A DNA stretch of 64,000 nt from Thermoanaerobaculia bacterium (GTDB lineage Bacteria > Acidobacteriota > Thermoanaerobaculia > Multivoradales > J023): NCBI GenBank assembly GCA_030431255.1, contig JAUIJL010000008.1, positions 248,001 through 312,000 of the forward strand, read 5' to 3'. This document shows positions 15,752 to 23,620 of this stretch, piece after piece. A model generated the notes under the pieces. The model did not search any database, had not been told where the DNA came from, and saw nothing but the letters and a program-made list of their open reading frames with translations. The position numbers and the translations under genes were made by a program. How positions within the stretch are numbered: the first letter of the stretch is position 1; every line of letters begins with the position of its first letter.

Positions 15752-18070
15752 ATGCTGCTTGAAGCTTCCTTGCGTCGTGTTCGGAATTCCTTGAGATGGA
15801 CCTCAACCCTTCTCGTCCTCGGGTTCGTCCATCTCTTCACACCCTCGGGCGTGCAGGCCCAGCCTGTTTCTCCGGAGATCAACAAGATCGACAAGGCCTT
15901 CATGCCCCCTGAGCCCCTGCAAGTGGGCGAGGTCAAACCGATCGAGCTTTCCTTCGACCGGGAATACGGCACCGTTCAGCGCCACGAGATTCACCATCCC
16001 GAGGCCTCTTACATCAAGATCCACTTCCGTGAGCTGAGCTTGCAAGAAGGAGAGACCCTGACCCTCTCCAATGCCGATCGCACCGAGGTGTATACCTATC
16101 CGAAACCCGCACCCGCCGGTCCCAGCCCGGACCTTCCGCCGATGTCCGATCCGGGTGAGCCGGACGAACCGAATTCAGAGTCCAAATTCCCGAGAAAAAA
16201 CAACATCCAACGGGATGTCTGGGGCATATCCGTGGACGGAGACACGGTGATTCTCGAGGCACACCTAAAGGACGGCCGGGGCACCGCCGTGGCTCTCGAC
16301 AGCTACGCCCACGGTTATCCCTGGCTGAACGATGATTTCGAAGAGACTTACGAAAAGAGCATTTGCGGCAGCAAAGACCATCGCCGCGTGGCGTGTTACG
16401 ACTCCTCTCACCCCACGGAATACGCTCGGTCCCGGGCTGTTGGCGTGCTCCTCTTGAACGGTACCCGCATCTGTACGACTTGGAGAATCGGTCCCAGCAA
16501 TCACATGCTCACCAACGAGCATTGCATCACCAGCCAGGCAGACGTGAACAACACCGAGGTTTGGTTCAACTATCAACACAACAATTGCGTCGGTCTTTTC
16601 GGCGCGGGCAAAACCAAGGTCGATGGCGACACCCTTTTGGCGGACGATGTGGCGCTGGATTTCGCCCTTTTCACCATCGAGAATCTCGCCTCGGTGAATC
16701 ATTTCGGCTTCCTCCTGCCCGATCTGGATCCGGTGGCACAAGATCAGGAGATCTATATTCCGCAACATCCGGGTGGCAAGCGTAAGCGCATGTCGATCGA
16801 AAGCGACCAGAACACCGGAAACGTGTGCCGGGTAGATGTCCCCGTGACCGACGGTCCGGCCTTTGCCGGCAGCCCGGCCGATACGGATATGGGTTATCTC
16901 TGCGACACTGAGCCGGGAAGCTCGGGCTCGCCGGTTTTGGCTCGGGACTCCCACGGTGTCGTCGCTCTGCACCATGCTGGAGGTTGTGAAAACCAAGGGG
17001 TTCTGATGACCGAGATCTGGCCCGAAATCGAAGCCTTCATCCCCCTCGACGAAGAGCTGACCGTGGCCAATTTCGGCGGCAGCATGTGGTTCGAAGGATC
17101 CGACTACACCAACACCCCAGTGGTCGGTGATTTCAACAACGATGGTTTGGACGACATCGTCTACCGAGGCAAATGCGGCTCCGGCACCGAGTGCTGGCGG
17201 GCCCACCTGAACACCGGTAGCCAAAGCTTCAGCACCACGAGCTTCGGCGGCAGCATCTGGTTCGAGGGCTCCGACGCCAACAACACGCCGGTTTCCGGTG
17301 ATTTCGACAACGATGGTTGGATCGATGATCTTGCGTACTACGGCAAATGCGGGGGTGGAAGCGATTGCTGGCGCGTCCATCTGAGCAACGGCAGCAGCTT
17401 CTCCACCGCCGGCTTTGGTGGCGGAATGTGGTTCCACAGCAATAACCCCACGAGCCGGCCGGTATCCGGCGACTTCGACAACGACGGATTTCATGACGAT
17501 ATCGCCTACCGAGGGAAGTGCGGCTCCGGCACCCAATGCTGGCGCGTTCACAAGAGCAACGGCAGCAGCTTCTCCACCGCCGGATTCGGCAACGGCATGT
17601 GGTTCGAAGGGTCCGACGCCACCAACACCCCCGTCGCCGGTGATTTCGACAACGACGGCTTCGCGGACGACATCGCCTACCGAGGAAAATGCGGCTCCGG
17701 CACCCAGTGCTGGCGCGTCCACCGCAGCAACGGCAGCAGCTTCTCCCCGGCCGGCTTCGGCGGCAATATGTGGTTCGAAGGTTCCGACGCCACCAACACT
17801 CCCGTGGCAGCCGACTTCGACGGCAACGGCATCGACGATGTGGGTTATTTCGGGTACTGCGGCCCAGGCATGCTTTGCTGGCGCATGCATCTCAGCAACG
17901 GCACCAGCTTCAGTGCCACCAACTACGGCGGCAGCCACTGGTTCGGCGGCAACAATCCCACCCATGCACCGGTGGCCGGACGCTTCAACAACGGTCTGGT
18001 CGCGGCCGACGTGGGCTATCGAGGAGCCTGCGGCAGCGGCACCGAATGCTGGCGAATCCACTGGCATTGA
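15752..18070 (+). CDS. Secreted S1-family serine endopeptidase with C-terminal FG-GAP/VCBS-like repeats
   Basis: 772 residues; ATG 15752 follows GGAG. Signal segment TLLVLGFVHLFT, a pro-region to about 200, then a trypsin-fold protease similar in layout to lysyl endopeptidases. The triad is His257 (MLTNEHCIT), Asp303 (ALDFALF) and Ser391 (EPGSSGSPV). The pre-triad Cys residues suggest disulfides. From about 430 there are six repeats of roughly 53 residues with the pattern FGGxMWFEGSD, TPVxGDFDNDGxxDD and YRGKCGSGTxCWRxH. The DxDNDGxxD loops look calcium-binding and each unit has a paired Cys. The gene stands alone, with its own upstream repeats and a hairpin after it. Likely an exported degradative enzyme with an adhesion tail. 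Confidence 0.88.
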   Translation: MLLEASLRRVRNSLRWTSTLLVLGFVHLFTPSGVQAQPVSPEINKIDKAFMPPEPLQVGEVKPIELSFDREYGTVQRHEIHHPEASYIKIHFRELSLQEGETLTLSNADRTEVYTYPKPAPAGPSPDLPPMSDPGEPDEPNSESKFPRKNNIQRDVWGISVDGDTVILEAHLKDGRGTAVALDSYAHGYPWLNDDFEETYEKSICGSKDHRRVACYDSSHPTEYARSRAVGVLLLNGTRICTTWRIGPSNHMLTNEHCITSQADVNNTEVWFNYQHNNCVGLFGAGKTKVDGDTLLADDVALDFALFTIENLASVNHFGFLLPDLDPVAQDQEIYIPQHPGGKRKRMSIESDQNTGNVCRVDVPVTDGPAFAGSPADTDMGYLCDTEPGSSGSPVLARDSHGVVALHHAGGCENQGVLMTEIWPEIEAFIPLDEELTVANFGGSMWFEGSDYTNTPVVGDFNNDGLDDIVYRGKCGSGTECWRAHLNTGSQSFSTTSFGGSIWFEGSDANNTPVSGDFDNDGWIDDLAYYGKCGGGSDCWRVHLSNGSSFSTAGFGGGMWFHSNNPTSRPVSGDFDNDGFHDDIAYRGKCGSGTQCWRVHKSNGSSFSTAGFGNGMWFEGSDATNTPVAGDFDNDGFADDIAYRGKCGSGTQCWRVHRSNGSSFSPAGFGGNMWFEGSDATNTPVAADFDGNGIDDVGYFGYCGPGMLCWRMHLSNGTSFSATNYGGSHWFGGNNPTHAPVAGRFNNGLVAADVGYRGACGSGTECWRIHWH

Positions 18071-18132
18071 ACCTGAGCGTTTGATCTTGGTTGCTCGCCG
18101 AGGTCGGGTTGTCGGCCTCGGCGAGCGGCTGT

Positions 18133-18273
18133 CTGGGCAAAGAAGCAGCCTGGGCAAAGAGGCAGTCTGGGCAAAGAAGCAGCCTGGGCAAAGAAGCAGC
18201 CTGGGCAAAGAAGCAGTCTGGGCAGAGAAGCAGCCTAGGCAATGAAGCAGCCTGGGCAATGAAGCAGCCTGGG
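18133..18273 (+). repeat. 17-bp tandem repeat (8 full units)
   Basis: Units start at 18133, 18150, 18167, 18184, 18201, 18218, 18235 and 18252, with consensus CTGGGCAAAGAAGCAGC and a ninth truncated unit. The period is not a multiple of three and no gene spans it. It lies 60 bp after the protease stop. Confidence 0.9.
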
Positions 18274-18274
18274 A

Positions 18275-18490
18275 AAAAAATAGGCCGGCTCTCGAATTGG
18301 GGTTGGAGAGCCGGCCTTACCAGGATTTGTCAACGGTTACGCCTTGAAGCTTGCCCGTTGTCTCATCTAGCGATTTTTCGGGGCGAGGTGTAGCAAAAAA
18401 AGTACGAATTTTTCAGGAATCGATGCCTCCCCCCCTTCCCTACCACTGAGAAATCCATGGCCTCGGCGCCCAAACGCGTCGAGGTCATGC
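18275..18490 (-). pseudogene. Scar of a deleted leftward paralogue of the 21217-23352 gene (flanks only)
   Basis: Two blocks here match the flanks of the gene at 21217-23352, in order and orientation. Block A (18275-18326: A-run, hairpin, CCTTACCAGGAT) matches 21150-21202, the 3' terminator. Block B (about 18350-18490: CCCGTTGTC, TTTTTCAGGAAT, CCCTTCCCTACC, CTCGGCGC hairpin) matches about 23425-23590, the 5' side. Between blocks A and B here there are only about 25 bp instead of a 2.1-kb gene. The simplest reading is loss of a paralogue with its borders kept; insertion of the gene into such a site is the alternative. Confidence 0.6.
18283..18316. terminator. 11-bp perfect hairpin, repeat A copy 1
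   Basis: GGCCGGCTCTC, 12-nt loop GAATTGGGGTTG, GAGAGCCGGCC. Read leftwards it is followed by TATTTTTTT, an intrinsic terminator, although no leftward gene now precedes it. A close copy, including the loop, lies at 21157-21193. Confidence 0.75.
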
Positions 18491-18522
18491 TCTCTAACGT
18501 CTCTCTAACGTCTCTCCAACGT
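18490..18522 (+). repeat. Three 11-bp direct repeats upstream of the YVTN propeller gene
   Basis: CTCTCTAACGT, CTCTCTAACGT, CTCTCCAACGT in perfect tandem, one helical turn apart, ending 31 bp before a candidate -35. A plausible operator for a regulator binding on one face of DNA. Confidence 0.6.
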
Positions 18523-18553
18523 GCGAATTCATGCCCAAGGCATTAAAATGCTA

Positions 18554-18582
18554 TTGCGGCATATTTGTTTGTCCTGTAGAGT
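18554..18582 (+). promoter_or_regulatory. Candidate sigma70-type promoter of the YVTN propeller gene
   Basis: TTGCGG (18554-18559), 17-bp spacer, TAGAGT (18577-18582), inside the most AT-rich part of the gap and 62 bp before the start codon. Confidence 0.45.
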
Positions 18583-18643
18583 CTGCTGTGAACAATGACA
18601 ACGACGTGACGGCGACGTGACAGCTCTAGCTGGGAGGTTCTCG

Positions 18644-21082
18644 ATGGCAAGGATCCGAATCTGCGTGAAGGTGTATCGGACGGCAGTCTTATGCGCTGCC
18701 CTGCTTCTTTTGATGGGCGGTACGGCCTGGGCGCAATCCGACCTGAAGCCCTACTCGATGGCACCTCAGCTGGACGCCTCGCCGGATATGGACGAAGCCG
18801 AAGAGCGATCGGTCACCCGGGTTTCGAGGGTCATCAGGGCGTCACCCCCCGCATCTCCTGCGAATGAGGCCGATCTGGAAGGCGGAGAGGTTCTTTTGGA
18901 TCTCGATTTCATTTCGGTCAATATGCCGCCGGAGGGCGATGCCCCAACGGATATGGCGTTCAGCGCCGATGGATCTACCTTCATCATTTCCCATCGAGAC
19001 AGTCGAAACCTGGTGGTTTTCGACGCCGAAACCCGCAACGTGCTGGCAGCGATCCCTTTGAGTGGCTCTCCAAACTCTCTAGCGCTCACTTCGGACGGCG
19101 GTTATGCGGTGACGGCAAATCTCTTCGAGGATACGGTCTCGATCGTCGATCTCAGGTTGGGGGCGGAAGTGGCCGTGGTCCCGGTGGGGGCTCAACCCGG
19201 AATCGTCCGCATTGCTCCCGACGATTCCAAAGCGGTGGTCGGCAATACCCTCGACGGTGACCTTTCGATCATCGAGCTCTCCTCGATGCAAGAGATCGAT
19301 CGCTTGCCGGCAGCTGATTTCAGTCAGGCCTACTCGTTCGGTCCCTTTGGATTCGATTTGGATTTTACGCCGTTTGAAATCAACTCCAAGAATACGTTGA
19401 TTTTCCCCGCTTTCTTCGACGATCAAATCCTCTTCATCGACTTGGAGACCGGTACGACGACGGCGGTGGCTTCCCAGCCAAAACCTGCATTTGTCGATCT
19501 GAGCCGCGACGGTAAAACAGCGGTGGTTTCCCACGGCTCCGATTCCCGTGTAACTGTGGTCGACATGTCGACCGAGACCCTCACCAAGAGCATCTTCGTC
19601 GGCGGCACTCCCAACATCTTTCCTATCGTCGCGATCAATCCGGAGAAAACGAAGGCCGTGGTCAGTGTGCTCAACGCCGTGCGGATCGTGGATCTCGAGA
19701 CCGAGGCCGTGTCAGGAGATTTGAGCACGGGTACGGTCAATGGGTTGCTGACCAGCTTCGACGGCAGCTACTGCGTGATGGGCAATTTCCAAGGCAGCCT
19801 AGTGGATTGGCAGGCAGATACCTTGATCAGCGGGCTCATCTCGAGCTGGACGCCGGATGAGCTGGCGGTTTCTCCGGCCGGCCCACGAGCGGCTACCGCC
19901 CATTCCCTGCGCAAGGAGCACACGGAGGTCATCCACATCGACGGCAAATTCGGCTTCCTGGAAGGCGAGGTGCCGACCGGACCCCAGCCGGAAGGCGACA
20001 GGGCGCGCGATGTCGCGGTTTCTTTGGACGGCTCGCAGGCCGTGGTGATCAATAATCACAGCCAAAACGCGACGATGATGGATCTCGAGAAGCGTGTCGT
20101 CACCGGTGTCGTTCCTGTGGGACAGCGCCCGGGCGCCGTGGCGATCACCCCTGACGGCACGACCGCGGTGGTCGCCAATTTGGATTCGCCCTTCGCCTCG
20201 GTGATCGATTTGGCGAGCGGCACGGTCGAAGAGGTGGCGATCTCTCGGCGGGGCAGCCGGGTCGCCATTGCACCCAACGGCAAGTACGCTTACATTCCCG
20301 TGGTCGCCGACGGTGACGGCGTTTGGAGAATCAACCTGCAAACCCTGAGCCCGGAGGGACCTCGAATCTTCACCGGCAATATGGGGGGAATCGGATTGGG
20401 TTTCGACCAAGCGAGCGGCATGACCCTGAGCCCTGACGGCTCCACTCTCGTGACCTGCGGCAGCTATAGCGACGACATATCGATTATCGACACCGCGACT
20501 TGGACGGAAATTTCCCGAGTCCCGGTTGGGGATTTCCCGGTTCGAGCCGTATTTTCGCGGGATTCCGAAACGATTTACGTCAGCAATCGAAACGAAAGCA
20601 CCGTCTCGGTGGTGTCACGGATCGGCGATCAATGGAGCCAGGTGGATAGGGCTTGGGTCGGGGCCTATCCCCTCGAGCTCGCCTTGGATCCCGCAGGAGA
20701 ATATCTCTATGTGGGTAATTACCAGGATCGATTGATTTCGGTGGTGGACACCGCGAGCCGGGACGTGGTCGACAGCATACTTTTGCCGCAACCCGGCGGC
20801 GCCGGTCAACCCGTCGGGCTCCACGTGTCCAGAAACGGAAAGCAGCTCTACGTGGCCGCAAACGGCGGCGACTTCCACGTGATCGACACGTCCACCCGCA
20901 GCTATGCCGCCACAGTCAACACCGGTCTCGCCCCAGCGGCAATGGTTTTCAGCGAAGCCACCGGCTGCGCGCACATAGCCGCCCCGCTGGGGGAAGACGG
21001 TTTGTTCGTCATTTGCGTTTCCGCCGCCGGCCAAATCTTTGTCGACGGCTTTGAATCGGGTAGCTTGTCGGCCTGGCAGTGA
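18644..21082 (+). CDS. Secreted YVTN-type beta-propeller protein with DGFESG C-terminal tail
   Basis: 812 residues; ATG 18644 is 6 nt after GGGAGG, better than the GTG at 18617. The signal peptide (VLCAALLLLMGGTAWAQ) is followed by about 750 residues of repeated propeller blades with the pattern (A/S)xxPDG/DGxxxVVxNxxxxxVSVID, for example SPDGSTLVTCGSYSDDISI and DPAGEYLYVGNYQDRLISV. It probably folds as two seven-bladed propellers. The end IFVDGFESGSLSAWQ is the shared tail motif. YVTN proteins are often surface-layer or cell-surface components; no enzyme motif is seen. Transcribed alone, with its own repeats and promoter upstream. Confidence 0.85.
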   Translation: MARIRICVKVYRTAVLCAALLLLMGGTAWAQSDLKPYSMAPQLDASPDMDEAEERSVTRVSRVIRASPPASPANEADLEGGEVLLDLDFISVNMPPEGDAPTDMAFSADGSTFIISHRDSRNLVVFDAETRNVLAAIPLSGSPNSLALTSDGGYAVTANLFEDTVSIVDLRLGAEVAVVPVGAQPGIVRIAPDDSKAVVGNTLDGDLSIIELSSMQEIDRLPAADFSQAYSFGPFGFDLDFTPFEINSKNTLIFPAFFDDQILFIDLETGTTTAVASQPKPAFVDLSRDGKTAVVSHGSDSRVTVVDMSTETLTKSIFVGGTPNIFPIVAINPEKTKAVVSVLNAVRIVDLETEAVSGDLSTGTVNGLLTSFDGSYCVMGNFQGSLVDWQADTLISGLISSWTPDELAVSPAGPRAATAHSLRKEHTEVIHIDGKFGFLEGEVPTGPQPEGDRARDVAVSLDGSQAVVINNHSQNATMMDLEKRVVTGVVPVGQRPGAVAITPDGTTAVVANLDSPFASVIDLASGTVEEVAISRRGSRVAIAPNGKYAYIPVVADGDGVWRINLQTLSPEGPRIFTGNMGGIGLGFDQASGMTLSPDGSTLVTCGSYSDDISIIDTATWTEISRVPVGDFPVRAVFSRDSETIYVSNRNESTVSVVSRIGDQWSQVDRAWVGAYPLELALDPAGEYLYVGNYQDRLISVVDTASRDVVDSILLPQPGGAGQPVGLHVSRNGKQLYVAANGGDFHVIDTSTRSYAATVNTGLAPAAMVFSEATGCAHIAAPLGEDGLFVICVSAAGQIFVDGFESGSLSAWQ

Positions 21083-21149
21083 TCGGCTGAGCTTGATGAA
21101 ATCTGAGCGAGCCGTTCACCATCTGGGATCCCAGGCCGGCTTTTGACAC

Positions 21150-21193
21150 AAAAAAGAAGGCGGGCTGCCCGAATTGGGGTCGGGAGCCGGCCT
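21150..21193 (-). terminator. Terminator of the 21217-23352 gene, repeat A copy 2
   Basis: Read leftwards: hairpin 21193-21157 (one bulge and one mismatch, loop sequence shared with 18294-18305), then CTTCTTTTTTGTG. It sits between the convergent stops at 21082 and 21217. Confidence 0.75.
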
Positions 21194-21216
21194 TACCAGG
21201 ATCATTTGAGTTGTTC

Positions 21217-23352
21217 TTAGCCGTTGCAGGTGGGCAGCTCGAAGCTGCCGTCGTGGGTGCCTTGCAGACCGAAGGTGGTGCTCTGGCCGGGGGCCAAGGT
21301 GCCGTTGGTGGTGAAGCTCGATGCATCGAGCACCGTGCCGTCGGCGGACAAGCTCATGGTCGCGTTCCAGCTGTTGGTCAAAGCCGTGGGCTCGGAAAAT
21401 TGCAGGGTCACGGCCCAGGTGTTGATCGACTCGCTGCCGGTGTTGGTGACCACCACCTCTTGCAGCACGTAGCCGTCTGCCCACACGTCCGAGACGGTGA
21501 TCTCGCAGCTGATGCCGGAGGTCGGCGGAGCGGTGACGGTGATTTGCTTGGCGTCGGAGGCGGACAGCTCGTTGCCGGCGGAATCGATGGCTTCCAGGCG
21601 CAGCTCTTGGCTGCCCGCGGTGCCGGGGGCGGTGACGGTGATCGGACCGGAGCCCATGTGATCGAGCTGGGCGACGCCGCCGACGTAGGCCCGGACACCG
21701 GAGGCGCCCAACAAGATGTAGTCGACGCTGAAGCTTTGACCGGTTTGGATCGAGAAGCCGTCTGCCGGCGAGGTGATGGCCACCGCGCTGACCGTGGGTG
21801 AGACCCGGGCGATCCAATCGATGGCCATCAGGTCCGCCAAGTCGCCGCCGGCGGTCAGGGTGAAACCGTTCTCGTCCTTGGCGATCACGTTCGGGATCAG
21901 GGATTGAGCCGGGTTCTTGCTGAAAGCGGTGAGCTGCACGACGTACGAGGTACCGGCCGGATACGGGGTGTCGAAGGTCACGGTGGCGGTAGCCGGGCTG
22001 CCGGGGTTGCCGGCGAAGGCGGTGGCGAGCACCATGCCGACCTGGGTGGGATCGTCCTCGATGCCCAGGTTGGCTCGCGCCGTGGCCGCGTCGGTGGCGC
22101 CGGTGCCGCCCTCGGCGATGGACAGCGGACCGGTGGAGCTCGGGCCTTGATGGAAAGCTTGCTCATGGGCGGCGATGGCGGCGGCGGCAGTGCCGGTGGG
22201 CTCCGCGCCGACCTGGGCCGCGGTGACCTGATGGGGGTTGGCGGAATCGGCCACGTGGGCGTCGAGCTGTGCGCCGTCGGCGGCCACGTCCCGACCGTCG
22301 ACCGTGCCGTTGACGGCGATGTTGCCGTTGACGTCCAGCTTCTCGCTCGGATTCGACTTGCCCAAGCCGACCTCACCCTGGCTGTCGATCACCAACGAGT
22401 TGGTCGCGGCGTTTTTCAAGATGCGGAAAGGCAGCTTGCCGGAGCCGGTGACGTCGCGGACGAAGAAATTCGACTCGTTGGCGGCTACGTCCCAGGTGTA
22501 AGGCTGGAATTGCGAGCTGTCCTGATCCAGACGCAGGGCCGGGGTATTGCCGGAGCGCATGTGCACGTCCGCTTGCGGCACGTTGGTGCCCAGGCCCAAG
22601 TCACCGTCGGCGTCGACGAAGAGCGCGTGCTCTGGGGCTCCACCTTCCAGGGTCAGGGGCGCCGGCCGATTAGAGGAGGAGCAACCGGAAATCAGATCGT
22701 CGCAGTCGATGACTTTGAACGCATCTGCCCCACCATTGGCCCGTTCGTTGGCCTCGATCATCCAATTCCGGCGCGGAAACTCGGCGCTGTCGCTGGTGTC
22801 GTGAAAGAGGATGACCGGGTTGTTCTCTTTGATTTTCAGCACCTCGTTGTTGTACGACTCGTCGTTCTCACAGTCCCAGCCGATGCAGGCGTTGCCGACG
22901 ACGCTCATGTCGTCGTTGACTTGGTAGTCCTTGGTCAACAAGGTGTCTTCCGTGCCTTCGGGTGAGACCAGCTCACCGCCGACAATGGAAAAGCTGCCGG
23001 ATGAAAGGCGCTTGGAGTCACCCAAGAGCTCGTAGGCGTAGCGACCGTCCGCCAAGGGGTTGCCCTTCTCGTCTCGGAGGTCGAAGGAGATGCCGTTGGA
23101 GGCTTCTTCATCGAGTTGGATCAACAGGCTGCCCTGGCCACCGATGTTGAGGGTCAAGAGGTCGTAGGTGCCGTCGGCTTCGAAATAGGCGGCGCCGTAC
23201 AACGCTTGGAAACCGGCGGGTTGGGAGGGCGACGACTCGGCAGCGGCCGACAAGCTACATAGGACACACGCGAGCACGAGCAAGGCGATGAGGAGGCGTT
23301 GGGAAAAACATTTCGTTTCGGAAAAGGTATCGATGAGGCTTTGGCGTTTCAT
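21217..23352 (-). CDS. Secreted chimera: phage tail-fibre-like stalk with C-terminal cellulose-binding (CBM2-like) domain
   Basis: 711 residues from ATG 23352 after AGGAA; the signal peptide is LLIALLVLACVLCSLSAAA. Residues 40-270 are unknown, beta-rich and end in DGDLGLGTNVPQADVHM, a motif typical of trimeric fibre heads and stalks. Then come NPSEKLDVNGNIAVNG, SANPHQVTAAQVGAEPTG and SIAEGGTGATDAATARANL, the GGTGA-type repeats of phage tail fibres. A PKD/Ig-like segment (ITSPADGFSIQTGQ) follows. The last 100 residues (CEITVSDVWADGYVLQEVV ... NTWAVTLQFSEP ... PGQSTTFGLQGTHDG) match the CBM2 pattern. The likely role is binding a polysaccharide at the surface. No phage genes surround it. It is the third leftward gene after the putative glycoside hydrolase. 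Confidence 0.8.
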   Translation of the reverse strand: MKRQSLIDTFSETKCFSQRLLIALLVLACVLCSLSAAAESSPSQPAGFQALYGAAYFEADGTYDLLTLNIGGQGSLLIQLDEEASNGISFDLRDEKGNPLADGRYAYELLGDSKRLSSGSFSIVGGELVSPEGTEDTLLTKDYQVNDDMSVVGNACIGWDCENDESYNNEVLKIKENNPVILFHDTSDSAEFPRRNWMIEANERANGGADAFKVIDCDDLISGCSSSNRPAPLTLEGGAPEHALFVDADGDLGLGTNVPQADVHMRSGNTPALRLDQDSSQFQPYTWDVAANESNFFVRDVTGSGKLPFRILKNAATNSLVIDSQGEVGLGKSNPSEKLDVNGNIAVNGTVDGRDVAADGAQLDAHVADSANPHQVTAAQVGAEPTGTAAAAIAAHEQAFHQGPSSTGPLSIAEGGTGATDAATARANLGIEDDPTQVGMVLATAFAGNPGSPATATVTFDTPYPAGTSYVVQLTAFSKNPAQSLIPNVIAKDENGFTLTAGGDLADLMAIDWIARVSPTVSAVAITSPADGFSIQTGQSFSVDYILLGASGVRAYVGGVAQLDHMGSGPITVTAPGTAGSQELRLEAIDSAGNELSASDAKQITVTAPPTSGISCEITVSDVWADGYVLQEVVVTNTGSESINTWAVTLQFSEPTALTNSWNATMSLSADGTVLDASSFTTNGTLAPGQSTTFGLQGTHDGSFELPTCNG

Positions 23353-23539
23353 GGCGGGTATTCCTATGTAAGTCGTTAGTTTTTCAGGTAGTTGCCCGGT
23401 GGCTCGTGGCCCGGGTGTCGGACGATGTCTTGTCGCCCGTTGTCCCCTCTGGCGAAATTTCGGGATGAGTTGTCGCATGAAAAAACGACTTTTTCAGGAA
23501 TTGATGGCTTCCCCTTCCCTACCGCTGAAAAGACCACGG

Positions 23540-23579
23540 AAAAACCAACGGCCTCGGCGCGTCTAAACGCACCGAGGCC
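23540..23579 (-). terminator. Terminator of the FG-GAP/PKD gene, repeat B copy 2
   Basis: Read leftwards: GGCCTCGG-T-GCGT, loop TTAG, ACGC-G-CCGAGGCC (23579-23550), then GTTGGTTTTTCC. It is 42 bp after the stop at 23621. A diverged copy of this hairpin and its surroundings lies at 18430-18485. Confidence 0.75.
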
Positions 23580-23620
23580 AGGCTCATCGAGTCCACGGAT
23601 CTGCCGTGGGCTGGTGGCTG

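Noticed and set aside
16265-18259. Long minus-strand open frame (664 codons) over the protease and the 17-bp repeats
   Set aside because: Antisense to a protease with an intact catalytic triad; the N-terminal LPRLLLCP repeats come from the 17-bp tandem repeat.
18133-18273. CRISPR-like array
   Set aside because: Units are contiguous 17-bp repeats with no spacers, and no cas gene is near.
21217-23352. Prophage remnant
   Set aside because: Only fibre-like repeats are present, in a protein with a signal peptide; no capsid, tail, lysis or integrase genes nearby.
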